This document shows positions 1 to 13,187 of a stretch of DNA of 64,000 bases, piece by piece. Position numbers and translations under genes: made by a program. Below the pieces are notes generated by a model that saw only the letters and a program-made list of their open reading frames with translations, did no database searches and had not been told where the DNA came from. Positions within the stretch are counted from its first letter, which is position 1. Each line of letters opens with the position of its first letter. The DNA comes from Gymnogyps californianus (lineage: Eukaryota; Chordata; Aves; Accipitriformes; Cathartidae): the NCBI RefSeq assembly GCF_018139145.2, contig NC_059471.1, positions 67,342,020 through 67,406,019 of the forward strand. The letters are read 5' to 3'.

Positions 1-3000
1 AAGCCTTATGAAACTTCAGTTACCTTGAAATCTCCAACCAAAAAGCACCACTGCTATTCCAGACTACGTGGAATTTTATAATTATCTGTTTCAAATGTTA
101 TTTGTCATCAAATAAAAGAACAGAAACTTTGCAAGACAAAAAGGGCTAGATGCCTGCCTTGTTCAAGAACAACATAAATTCACTCACCCCTCCCATAACA
201 CAGAAAAAGACTGAAACAAGCAATCTCCCTTGAGAGATTAGAATGATAAGGATGAGAATTAGGGGCAATATAAGGCTTCAGAGCCTTAGAAGCAGCAGAA
301 TGGCTCCCTCTTGGCTCCTGTGCAGTGCACCATGAAGCACAAGCACTACTAGACCGTCTGCTACCATGGGTAAGAATTAGTGCTGATAATGGCAGAACAC
401 TTCCAGCACAGCAGTGGTGCATCCTAAACAGAGTACTGATGTGTACTATATTCACAACCCCAGCTTTGTTTGGTTTTTGAATAACTAGTCCAAATATAAT
501 ATCACTTATGAAACCCATTTTTCCCCTTCATGGGATTTATCTTGGATGATAAGCCAGAGAAAAGTAGGCTGTGGATAAGATGTACCTTCTATCCTTAAAA
601 GAAGCAAGCTGCAGCATTGCATGGACTATCCTCTATGAGGGTAGTTTTGCTGGCCACAATCCTAAAGATCTCACCTGGCTTACATGGCAATTTCTACTCT
701 CCCTTCCTATTAAAAAAACAAACAAACAACCCCCCCCCCAAAAACCCCCACCCTACCCAACCACACCTCTGGTATCAATTCTCTGCCAGCTGCTCTCTGG
801 GCCCTTAAAATGTCCACATATTTGAGAAAGGTGGTATAGCCCGTGGCTGGTTGCAATGGGAGAGCAGTCCTAAAATCTAGACTTGCAGTCACTGTTCTCT
901 GCCTTACAGTAGGCACCAAGACCCTGACCATGCTGCCTGCACTGAACAATCATCTCCTTCATCCCCTCCATCACCAGTCCCTTCCAGGTACTGCCAGCAG
1001 AAGCCACTGCTACTGCATCTTCTTCACAGTCCCAGTCTTTGCTTAGTTCAAGCGAGGCATAAACCAGACAGAGACTGCTTAACATCTGCTAGTGCTGAGA
1101 CAAGCCAAGTACTGCAGAAAATACAGAAAGCCCAGCTCAAACTATAGCAGTCAGAGGTAAGCTGGGAGAATGGATCTATGGTGATATTCCAAATACAGAT
1201 AGTACTAACGCTGTCATTTGGTAAGGAGGAGAGTTGCATAAAAGGACAGTTGAGGTTCTAGCACATTATGCTCAGTAGTTTTGTTTATAATATGTGTACT
1301 TGTAGGAGGAAAAAGGAAAAATATGTATTTTTGAAAGCTCAACTTTGTTTTCCTGCTTTTGTGACCATCTGTTATGTTAAAAGATATTGTGAGTGCATCT
1401 TAACAATTTATTCTATGCAGAAAGTATTTATTTTAGGCTTTCTATGCAACTGTAGAGAATCTTCTCAGGATAATTCTAGTTTACAGCTTCTCGAGACTTG
1501 TCATTGTGGGACAGAGTCATCTGTTTCCTTTATTTCATTAGTAGCTATATTTATACCATACTGAGTAGCTATTATTCCCATGTCATCCAACAGTATATCA
1601 CGGAAACAGTAAACCAAGTTGTGACTGCTGCCTAAGCCATGGTTGGGGTGGAAGAAACAGAGGAGCACAATTTTCTATTAAAATCTTGACCTCTGCTTCG
1701 CACTGTATTGGAAGATCTTTCCTTTACTTAGCTAGCAAGAAGCATAGTTTAGCATGGATGATTCTTTTTCAGTTTTTCTTTTAAACCAATAAAGTAATCA
1801 AAAGGTGATGCTTCAGCTACATTTGGCAACAGTTACCTAATAACGGCAGGTGGTTTGCTTGGATGTTTGGTAATAAATGGTAGCAACTCTAGAAACGCAC
1901 CTCCTCAGCTTTGGAAGTAGTCATTAACAAAGGCACAGTCACCTCAAACATGCAAGCCTCAAACAGCTTTCAATTCCAGGGTGCTTTCATTCTGTGAGAG
2001 TGTTTATGAGCTATGATTCGGTTTGATCTACTTTAGTCCAGAGCAGCGAAGTTCAACTAGCTCTGAAGGCAAATTTGTTTTATTGCCTTACTTTGCTTCA
2101 GCTCATCTGCTATTAAGCAGGAAGACAGTTAAAACCTGCCAGGATACAATGACCACAAGACTTTGAATTTGTTGTAGAACACACCTAATAACCTCTATGA
2201 AGGTGACTTACAGCAGTTAAGTTATAGTAAATGTAATTAACAGAATCACTCACTAGTCTTCTCCCCACTGGCTTTCTGCTCCTTCATTGAAGAGCTTAGG
2301 CATTTCACGTACTTTATTCAGTACCATTCCATGCCCATCAGCACGGCAACCAAGCCTCCCCCTCAGTCAGGAGTACCACAAACTTACAGAGGAAAGTTCT
2401 TACTCCCCAATGTAGTATGGGGACCAAGATTTGATACAGTGAATTTTCTCTTTCCCCTCAGAACTTGACAGGGGGTGCATTTTGTTCTGTTCAGGTTCCT
2501 GCTTAACACAGATGTTAGCAAGTCAGTTACACGCATCTGTTACCAAAACAAATGAAGAGCTGGGGTGAAAAAAAACCAAATCTGATTTGTGATCTAAGTA
2601 GAGGGTAAATGTACCTGTCACCTGAAGGGCATATGATATTACCTATTCTCTCAGCACAGTGTTAAACAACTTGGTGTGGCACATTTCCTGTTTTTTAACT
2701 GATCTATATGTTCAAGGCCACAGCCTGGCAGCCTGAACTATTCATTACTAACATTCTCATCTAGGAGAATATCAGCTCAGGGCATATCAGGGAGATTGTT
2801 TTCTTCACTAAATCCAGCTCAATTACTAAAGGGTGAGAAAAGCCTTCTGTCCCACTGTATTGGCACAGCTTGCCTCATTCAACATTTCTAAAAAGCTGAA
2901 AACTAAGTATCAAAACATAATCATTAAAGAACATATATTTACATTTGCCTTATTTAGCAGCACTACTATCCTAATATTCCTTGTACTGTATCCAGCCAGA

Positions 3001-6000
3001 GGTATCTTTTTTTCCCATTACTACTGGAGGGGTACCAATTGACAGTTTTTCAAGTAAACCCCATCTCCTCAATGTTTTCCTCATTGTAACAACTAGATGG
3101 AAATAGCTATCCTATGTATTAGAGACACATGTTCCATCGAATTGGCCTACTACTCCTATTTGATCATTTGGAAACAAACAAGCAAGTCTAATTTTAAATG
3201 GAATTTACCATTACTTTCAGTAGTACACTTCCTACTCAAAGCATCTCAACATCTATATAAAACAGTATATAAACTCTAGCCAGTAACAGTCAAGCCACAC
3301 AATATCAATTAAACAACTTAAGACTAGTTTACTTCCACAGTAACTGTGTATTTGCTACATTTTATCTAAAAAAGACAAATCTATTTCAGATCCACTGAGC
3401 TCTTCATTTTCTTCATTATATTTGCATTTCAACCGGCATCCAAGATTCTTCCAAGACACAGTTGTTCAAGAGCGTCTATCTGTTTAGCTAACAAAATCCT
3501 AGATGACTTAGCAAATCATGATTAGGAAAATGCAAATGTAATAAACAAACATGCAAACTCAAAGATATCTTTATCTGCACAATCCTCCCATCCTGTATGC
3601 CAAAATACTACAGTATGTTCCAAAATGTATCTGCTACACATGTGTTCCAGTTTCTGAATTTGTTTGGTTCTCCTCGGAAGTTTCTGTCAGAGGTTTCAGG
3701 GGGTTCTTGTTTTTCATTTTCTCGCCCCCACTCCTTCTGCTTTTGGTGGCTTGAGCACTCTCATCTGTCACACATTGAGTTGCATTTCAGATGTTAAAGA
3801 ATTTACCATCACAAACTTGTACTTCATATTTGAATAAATAAAAGCATGCCTACTCTGAGCTCCAGTCACCCTGGAAAGCAATGTTATAACACCAAAGAGA
3901 AAGTTCTGGCAATACTAGTGATTCAAAAGGAACTCTGCTAGCCAACCGTCTTCAACAAAATAGCTACTTGCCAAATTCTCACCATTTTGACACACATGCA
4001 CTCTGTTCTCCCTCTGTCTCAAAACCCCCTCAAAACCAGCCAAACAAACAATGCAAACAGATGTCTTAAACATACCAGAGCACACAGGAAACACAGGCAA
4101 ATTCACAAGCTCAGTAACATCTGAACTTAAAATTAGTCTCCCTGGATGGAAGACACAACCCCCAACTCCCTTCTCTGAGAAAGTTCATTGCTGGATAAGC
4201 ACGGGTAACCATGTTTTCTTCAGCAGAAGTGTCTCATGATGACATAATATAACAAGCGATCTCTGTAATGCAAACAAAGGGCCCCTATTTGCAGAATTTG
4301 GCGGTTCAGTGGAAAAGAGCTTATTCTAGCACTACTCTGACCAAACTTTTTCAGTAGGGACCTCTTCCAAACCTCCCTTGCTCAAGCCTCTTCAAGAAAA
4401 GGTCTCTTAAGACTGAGCTGAAGATACACATAGAGCACCTATTCCTTTTAAATATTACAGACTTTGTTCCAATGAGAGAGTTCCCTTTCTCAAAAAAACT
4501 CCACTGTTCAGCCTTGCTGCTGCTGACTCCTGTTCAATAGGAACTACTGAAAATAACCACATGCAGTTACTCCAGAGCACTGTTCTCTTTCCAGAACATT
4601 TTCCTATTACAAGCAGAACTTACAGAGTTAGTATCAAAGTGACAGTAATTCTGGATTTTTTTTTGTTCTCTCCATTGCTATTTATCATACTTCCACATCT
4701 TTGAAATGCTCTTCAAAATATGCCTGTGATAAGGAGGGAGGGGAACAGAGGGAGGAAGACGGGAAAACTCAGACTACAACAGCTAATATGCACTGTAAAA
4801 TCTCAATGTAGACAGGTAACACTGGAATTTTGACTTTTAGTGCTACATCAGTATAGTAACACACCAGTCTGCCTACCTATGGATTCTGCAACACATACAA
4901 AAGTCAACGTTGCCTTTTCCTGAAAAGGTAGTGAAAAATAGAAACCTGATCAATCATTTGAGCATCCCAACAAAAGTCTCTTTATATCTTCTGCAAGTCC
5001 TTCGTTTCACAAACTGCTCCAAGTACCTTTAAGACAAGATTACTCTAGCAGCTCCTGAAGAATTCCTCTCCAACGTCAGAGCTTGATTATTAAAACAGGA
5101 ACTTAGGAAACATGGAGAAAAGGAAACAATTTGCACTTCTCTATGTGCAATTTCATGGGTCTGGCTTGTGTTAAGTGTTCAGAGACCCTTGTTCCAAGAG
5201 AGAGTAAAGCCCTGAGCAAGAAAAATCCCAGTCCATGGCCTGTTCATGGGTCACTGCAGCTGCACAAAACCGGTGACACACAGATCAGATGAGGCAATTT
5301 CAACAATGAAAAACTCATCAGTTGAAAGAAAGAAGGTATTACTTTCACATTACAAGGGAAAACTAGAGATTAGAGAGACCAAAAAGCTTTCCAAAAGCTC
5401 ACTCAAAAAATCAGAAACTGATCCCCTCCTCCCCAGAATGTTAGATTGCTAGATGCTGTACACACATGGCTCAGTTAGGGACATAAAGAGAACGACAACC
5501 CAGTTTCCTAGCTCATATGTAAAACATAAAACAATAGTTAAAGAAAAAGCTAGTGACTGCATGATAAACTAGTGTAATGTAAAGATACATACGAAGAGAT
5601 CTGCACCACCACCCCATGCACTTTAACATAATGCATTTTACAGCATTATACAAACTGTTGCTCAACATCAGACAACTTCCTCACTCACAGGCTTGGCCAA
5701 AACATACACACCTCATTGATACCTATAGTCATGTTATACTGGAATTAGAAAAATGGTAGTCATACACAACTTATTTCAAAAGTAAGAGATGAACAACTGA
5801 AAAAAATTCAAACAGTTGAAATGACTTAAAGTGGAAACTGTTCCCCTCAATAACAACTAGGCTTTTACAAGATTTTTATCCCTGAAGAGATAAATGGAGT
5901 CATGCAATTTGCTGCAGGTGAAATGCATAGCAAATAATATCTGGAAAAGCAGAGATCTTGCCCATGTCAAACAGACACTGGAAGTCTTACAGAGCTATTC

Positions 6001-6485
6001 TGTAGGCAATAGCTTGCTCTGATACTCTGTATAAAATTCTGTCACCATTGTACTGTGGGTACCTATGATCAGTAGCTATTACTCTGCATGTCATTAAGGT
6101 AGTCATAGTTTAACAATACTGCATGCAGGTAAGTGTAATGAGCCCTGGAAAACTGCAAGACTAAAGGCCTTGCATTTAGAGAAAAAAAAATGCAGTAACA
6201 AATGACATTGCCAACGTTTAAACAATGCTTTATTGCCTACTTCAGTTAAACCACAATCTGCATTTACTATCATACCAGATAGCATTTGTCTCCCAGCCTT
6301 TTTTATAATATGTAATACTGAAGACATTTTTGTCACTTGACAAAAAAGGACAATACTGAGCAGTACTTACCTCTGTCATTGTCAGTCCTATCAAGACCCC
6401 AACTCATAAGACTACATATGATCTAACAGTTAAAATCCAAGAAGAAGTAAGCTGTAAAGAAAATAATAATTTTATGACCACATAC
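1..6485 (-). other. RASA3: RASA3 intron 3, 5' part (no exon found)
   Basis: This segment follows the exon 3 donor and runs off the window. It is AT-rich unique sequence with short homopolymers, such as a (C)10 run at 730-739 on the plus strand. Short open frames on both strands show no recognisable domains and no splice-bounded conserved peptide. I could not find the next RASA3 exon or any older transposon copy that I can name. Confidence 0.8.
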
Positions 6486-6589
6486 CTATGATGGAATCCC
6501 TTCGAAAAACATCTCTGTCAAAAATATAAAATGACAGATGGCGAAAGGTCCGAGGAATTTCACAGTAAAAGTCTTCTCCATAGAAGGGG
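6486..6589 (-). CDS. RASA3: RASA3 coding exon 3 (last base of Cys58 to first base of Gly93)
   Basis: The exon is 104 bp, from acceptor ACCCAG|C to donor ATAG|GTATGT. The first C completes Cys58 (TG+C). It then encodes Pro59 to Ile92, including [20 protein letters not shown] and [14 protein letters not shown], and one base of Gly93. The [11 protein letters not shown] and [14 protein letters not shown] motifs are characteristic of RASA3. The second block is C2A calcium-loop 3, with Asp82, Asp84 and Asp89 corresponding to the loop-3 aspartates of classical C2 domains. Intron 2 contributes an unusual microsatellite polypyrimidine region directly upstream. Exon length is not a multiple of three, so skipping would truncate the protein inside C2A. 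The reading frame is intact with no disabling changes. Confidence 0.95.
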
Positions 6590-6654
6590 CTGGGTAAACA
6601 AACAAACAAACAAAACCATACACATAAACACACACACACACAAAAAAAAGAAAT
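6590..6654 (-). promoter_or_regulatory. RASA3: Exon 3 branch-point-to-acceptor interval made of (T)8(GT)7 and (TTTG)n microsatellite
   Basis: In transcript sense the interval reads a branch-point-like CACTAAT (adenine at 6654), then a T8 run, seven GT units (6642-6629), a mixed TG/TT stretch, about four TTTG units (ending near 6596), and ACCCAG at the exon. There is no other AG between the putative branch adenine and the acceptor, so the AG-exclusion zone is clean although it is about 65 nt long. The branch-point assignment is inferred from consensus; the repeats and the absence of AG are seen directly. Confidence 0.75.
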
Positions 6655-7336
6655 TAGTGTTGGTATCCTGGATGAGCCAGCATGTTTATACTTCACACCC
6701 AGAACATCACTCTAGACTGTGATGGTCTTTCCCACCCACGAATGTGCACCTTCAAGCACTGTTGCACTTTGACTCTTCCCAACTATTTTAAATACCCACA
6801 GAACAAGATTACTTAATGTGCAAAACAGAACAGATACTTCTTTTTATCTGGAAAACAAGTGTCCCTAAACAAAGAGGGCAGAGACCACATTATTTGTTAA
6901 CATACAGTGCCTTGAAGGGTGGAGAGAGGCCCCTGCTGCCACACCATGCTTACAATAGACCATTACGACAGAGATCACAAAAGCATACACGTGAACAGGA
7001 TGAGCAAAATACAGTGTGATTCATGGCATAATTTTTTTTTTTTAAGGATTTAGTTTATTTAAAATAAAATGCCTACAGCCGTTGCCTCTTTTCTCATCCC
7101 CTGCAAAGTTTTTTATTTAAAGTCAGATTCAGTCAACTGATGGTAACTAAGCCTTGGAGCTGGTGTGATGCTTGTTACCTGATAGCACTATGTATCTGTC
7201 TATTTTTGCTTACTGGAATTGTATAGAATAAGTAATTTTGCAGTAAGACCAGATTTAAAAAAATATAAATACTATCTCAGCATGATAAGCTCTTTAGAGA
7301 CTTAAGGGGCTTTCTTTGGATCCTATCAATTTAAAT

Positions 7337-7350
7337 GGGGGGGGGGGGGG
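7337..7350. repeat. (G)14 homopolymer
   Basis: Fourteen consecutive G on the plus strand, which is (C)14 in the RASA3 pre-mRNA, about 750 nt upstream of exon 3. C-rich tracts of this kind are binding sites for PCBP and hnRNP K proteins, but a role here is inference. Confidence 0.95.
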
Positions 7351-10300
7351 AATCTCAGACACCTAACAGCAACCCTTTCAGTTTCTCTGTATCCAATTAT
7401 ATGGTTAAGGATTTACTCCTAAGAACTATAAGCACATATCAACATTATTTATTCATTGACAGGTCTACCATTTTACACAGACTTTTCATTCCAAGTCACT
7501 CATGCTTCAGTAGATCTAAATGAGTGGATGCAAGTTGAGTCATATGGACAAATACAGCAAGCACTGCAGATGTAGACTTAAAAATAAATCTAATTCCAAC
7601 AGGCTGAAAGCCAGCAGGTTTTTATCTTCCCTTTTTAAACACAGACCTCCTTATTGTCTTGGCTAAGCACAAAAAAAGGAGACAGAATTGTGCTGTAGCT
7701 TTAATCGTTATGAAAGGCTTTTATGTTAGAAAATCAGATATCCAAAATTATCAATAGTTCCTTGCATTAACTTTAAATTTTTCAGCATTTTGTCAGGAGA
7801 GGTCATTCCCTTGGCTTCTTTCAGGATATTTTACACCACCATACACTTTTGCTTGTATTTCTGCCTATAGTAAAAATACACTCCCCCAGAATTGCCACAT
7901 TCCCTCAACAGCTAGCTGGCAAGTCTCACTCAAAAACACAGAGGCGCTGAAATCAGCTAACCACTCTATGTTTGAAGGGAATATGCCACATTCATTTCAT
8001 GAAGTCCAGAGACATCACTCAGTATTCAGTAAGAACATTATTTAAGTCACTACTCCACCAGCCACGTGGAAGAACACATATTGGATAAACAACAAAGCCC
8101 AAGGCATACCCAAAGGTTAAACTTCTACCACTGAAACAGTTTCCCATTCCTTGAAATAAATGCATCCAGCCGTAAGTTACGGCAACGAACACGAGCCCCA
8201 CTCAGTCATCCCTACTGTGAAGGCAAGGGAGAAAATGTAACAGCTGGAAATGGCAGCTGGTTTGACTGTTTGTCCCAACTGCCTCCTTCGATTCAGCACT
8301 CTCAGTTATGTCTTCTTTACTCATTCTGCTCCAAGAGGTTTTATTTGGAATCAAGAATTCAGCAGTCACCGCTTCAGGCACAAAATACATCGAGTTCTTT
8401 GGTACAAGCACCTTCTACCAGACTGGGGACTATCTGACTGTCCCAGCAGCCATACTTCTGCTGGCAGCCCCGAGGGCCTCATTCTGTGCACATCACTTGG
8501 TGCAAGTTTTCATGCACAGGCTTAACCCAAGGGGGCTACACAAATGTATAAACATTACCCAAATATCTAGTGCATTATACATGCCGAACACTTGCATCGT
8601 TCCGAGCCCTAATACTCTGTTCAGCCATAAAATTGTCCGTTCTGCTGGAAAAATGTGACAGATTAATTTACTCACTAATGACCTTAGAATGAAATGATAC
8701 ATAATGAACTGTGGATTATATACCCAATCCTCTATCAAGAATACGAAGGAAGCTTCAGTATACTGGAAGTCTAAAGGCAATATAAATACAAGTGAGACTT
8801 ACACTGAGCATACTTTAATTCAGCAGGAAAGAGCAGGGAAGAGACAACAACTGGGGCCTTTGGCAAGTCCCCTATTAATGATTGTCACTGGTGGTGGTCA
8901 GGGGCAGAAGATAACTAAGACCACACCACAGCAAAACAAACAAGAGATTCAGAAAAGCAGAGTGGACAACAGGAAGCATCTAGTCCAATACATGGTATCA
9001 GAAAGAGACCAATTAACAGAAGAAATGCTATGAAGGCTCTTAGCCATGCAGGGACCACATCTGGTCACTACTTCTAGGCACAAGGCTTATTAGCCTGAGC
9101 AGTGCCTGCTGGCTGGTACTCTTCACAGGACACATTATTTGCAGCCGCTGTCAACAGAAGAGAAGCTGGTCTGCTCTTGGCTTTCCTCCTCAGAGATCTT
9201 GTACCCCTTGCAGATTCACGACCTCTCATCACTCAGGTAACATCCCTGAGGTGCACTGCGTTCTTAATATAAGCAAGCAGATTTCCAACACAAGTGCACT
9301 CACTCTGCACTGGATAATTAGGCAGCAAAGTTTTAACTGTAAGGATACTCATCAAGATAAATCTGATATCCCCCCGCCCCAATCTTGTGTGGCTCTGCAG
9401 AAACAGTATCTTCTTTCTGAAGGAATCAAAAGTAACCACATAAATGCTTCCAGCTTCCACTTAAATGTGTGCTTTTCCTCCATGTATCTCTTTAGAACAG
9501 TACTCGCTTTGTCTCCCACCCAGACCTGAAGAGCAAGAGGTCGCAGCAGTCAAACCCCATGATTTATTTCCCAAGCTAACTAATCTTGAGTGTGAGCCCC
9601 AGGGCTCCAGAATGGTTTTTCCAAAAGAACAGCTAAATCTCTCCCTCAGTGTCCCCTCTCTCCCAAAGCCAGAATTAGTCTGATGGGGCTTCAGTGAGTA
9701 CTTTTATTTTGACATAGCAATTAATAAAAAGCAGCAGCATCTGCCTACACAGCCCTCAGGAGTCTGACAAGATCCTCCAAAACAAATACTAGAATACTAG
9801 CCCAGCTGAAAACTCAGGAATCTTTCAGAACCAAGTGAGTTCAGATTCAACTTCCAGGTTTTGAGTTAAGCTTTCCTCATAGATTAACCAACCCTACGCT
9901 CAGGAGAAATGTTAATCAAAGAAGAGAAGCAATAATGAGCGCCCCCTCCCCAACCTTGCAGTGTAGGCTGCACATCAATACGGTCACAACAGAAGGGCAT
10001 AGACAAGATCAATGTTGTCGTTATTTCAGTTTCTTCTGGACTTCAAACAAGTGACGGGATAAAACTGCTGAGAGCAGGATCTTGCAAGGACAGAAACAGT
10101 GGACCTCCACTGTAAACGCAATTCAGCTCCTTCCAAGCTGAATCTAAAAGCATTTTCAAACCCAGCTTCTTCAATAAAGACTAAGTTTAGAACAGTTTTA
10201 CTAATTTCTTTTTAGTTTTGCTATCACAGCGATGAGAGGGGTAGCAGTGCAGGCATCAACTACTCTTTAGTTATGAAATGGGGCTTGTTCCTAAGTCACT

Positions 10301-12230
10301 GTCTCTTGTCTTCCTGACAGGATTAGAAGCTACAGAGAAAGAACTGTACCAAATTTTAAAATCCTTGCTCCAAGCTTTCAGGTACACAAGGGCCTGACTC
10401 TGTAGCCTTCTACTCCACATACCCTCGTTTCACACCCCTTTCTCATCTCTTTTCCAGTATATAGCCATCACCTTGCTACACTCTGAAGGAGGGAAGCTCT
10501 ACCTCAGCAGTCCTCTTCTCAGGAAGCGTGGGGCTTTTATACAGCCCCTACCACTGACATACACTAATTGATCCCTCCTCAGGACACTTTCCCGAGGATG
10601 CTTCCACAGCTCTCGTGACAGAAGACACACACACGCAAAAAAGTCAAGTAAAAGCATAAAGAATAGTGCAATGGATTTGAATCTTCAGGTATACTCTCCC
10701 CTCACCAAAAACTTGCTTGTTCTGAATGCTCACGGGAGCAGGAATACCAGGACATTAAAACCAAAAAGTACCCTCCAGGTATTGTTTCACTCACATACAG
10801 CTATCCAGCTTAGAGCCCTTCCCATTTCAAGGTATCTATTTTTGAATCTCTTCTACTGTGTGTTTTGGCAATGGATATTTTCAGGAGACAGGGAAGGAGA
10901 AGAGAAACAAATTACTGTGTAGATCAAGTGGAATGAAAGCAAGTAAGGAAGAGAATCCTCAATTCAAACATGATGAATGGGAACTTCTTCCCCTAGAAAA
11001 GGTTCAAAATTTGTCCACTTTCACATGTTTTACTAAACTCCAGAGGCATACTTGCAAATTTAATTCCATATCCTCAGATATCTACTGAAATCATCACAAA
11101 TAATATTAACAGAGAGGAAGAGACTTCATAAAACAATTCTCAGTGTAGAAACATTTCTTTAGTTTCAGGCTGTGTTGCAAAACCTCATGCCTGTTTCTCA
11201 ATACTTAGATTCGCTAAAGCAGTGTTGGGGGTTTTTTTGGCACCAGTACTTCAGTGGATGAAGTGAAAGAGTTGCATGATGAATAATAATGAAACCCCTC
11301 AAACCAGAATTCTTTGTGTATGGATTTTTTTTTTTTTTAAACTGCTTTTGTGCTTGAAAGTAAGGACTATTAACATGCCACAGACAACTCCACATCCTCT
11401 GACTATTTTAAAACGTTTAGAAATACTGGATTCATCCTGCTGCATGAACTGAAGACCAGAGTTCACATCACCATGTGAGCGGGAAGCAAATTCAGTCTGT
11501 ACAAAGGAGTACACTTGTTTGTTTCTACTACTAAGCTTTTTCTGCTACTTGGCTAACACGTTTTATACTATGCTTTGCAGCGTATGTAAAGGGAGTAGGG
11601 TAGAGAAGAGAAGGTCTATTCAAAGCAGATACAGCCAGCCAAATAAAATCTGAATACACTTCAGTCTCCTACTAGATACAGAGCTACAAGATGACAGGCA
11701 AGTAAGACAGGCTCTGTAAGAGCCAAAGTTGGCAGATGTCATGGTAGCTTTCTCACACAATTTATTAAAAATACCTAGTATTATATTTGAAGCACAGATT
11801 TGGCAGAGGACACGCAGCAGGAAGTATATGGCACAGAAGACAACATCCAAATCCAAACATACCACTTATGCCCACTGTTAGAGTGCAGGCTGCAGTCTTC
11901 CAGACATACACCGAGCCTAAGCAAATTTTAACTTGTGCCACTGTGGAGAGACGCCCAGGCGGACAGTGCTGTATTATAGCCACAACCACCCCTACTACAC
12001 AGAGAAAAAATAAAGCGGTGTGCATTTTCTCAACCCTATGCTCAGAAGAGAGAGACAGACACACGAGCTATAGTTATCATCCTCACTTGACAGTTGCTGG
12101 TTTGGCTCAATGAGGCTTACAGGGATTATGATAACTTGAAGCAGCAGCCATTTGGCCCCTAGTCACCTCCCAAAATATTCTGTAAGATGACACACACAAA
12201 CAACAGAAGTCACATTACAGCTGCATTTAC

Positions 12231-12248
12231 TTTTTTTTTTTTTTTTTT
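12231..12248. repeat. (T)18 homopolymer
   Basis: Eighteen T on the plus strand within intron 2. It is the only homopolymer of 18 nt or more inside the gene that reads as poly-A in the transcript sense. Confidence 0.95.
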
Positions 12249-13164
12249 AATCACTCAAAGCAGCCTACAACACCAACAATTGTTACTCACATGGGTGGCT
12301 TTTCGTGTGGATAAACGCTCTCATTCATAAACTCTGCCTTGGGTCTCAAGGCTCACTTCATTCTCTTCCTTCCATTAAGTCTTGCTTCCCTTCCTGGCAC
12401 CCTTCCCAGCTGTATTACCTCCCTACACAACCATACAGTCCTTGCCTTCAATAATATCCCTCACCAGACTGAAGTTATACCCATATCCATCTTATCCCTT
12501 TCCCTCAAAGGCTTGGGGTGTTTCAGAATTGAAGTCTATTGATATTAGGAATTCAAGCCATGGTTAGAGGTAGTAGAGTGCAGAAGATGGCAGGCCCTGG
12601 GGCAGAGTGCACCCTGAGGAGTGAGCTAGGAGCATGCAGGAGAGAAGCTGCAGAACATGCTACAGCATCCAGCTCAAGGCCTCTTTACTTAAGGCCTCCA
12701 GGCTGGGGAAAGCTGTTATTTCAAGGAGGTGAGCTGGTAATGTATGAATATGGAAGTAACTAATGGAACTAACTCAGATACAACAGCGAATTTTGGTGAC
12801 GCTCCAACTAAGGGAAACAACTTTGTGTTTAAAATTTGAGAAGTGGCCTGCATCCAAGATGTTATCGGAACACGAGAGAAGTTTAGCTATGCAGACATGA
12901 ACTCCAAACATAGGAAAATAAAGGGTTTAAGCAAGCCTAGAATTAAAAAATAACAACATTAAATATGGCAGCAGAATTACTTAGAGAAAGTTCTGAGAGC
13001 TACTGATTGAATTTGTTACCTGATCTAATACTAAAATAAAGACACAGCAACCTCTTGTTAAAGAGAACACAGCCTTAACTATGAATTTACAGCACATTTC
13101 ACTATACACTCACAAGCACACTGAAGACTTCTAGTTCTCACTGTTACCTTCACTGGAGACTGGC

Positions 13165-13187
13165 AAAAAAAAAAAAAAAAAAAAAAA
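13165..13187. repeat. (A)23 homopolymer
   Basis: Twenty-three A on the plus strand, poly-U in the RASA3 pre-mRNA, in intron 2. No SINE or retrocopy body is recognisable next to it. Confidence 0.95.

Noticed and set aside
1..6485. Search for RASA3 exon 4
   Set aside because: No minus-strand segment encoding the expected continuation of C2A with proper splice borders was found, so no exon is called.
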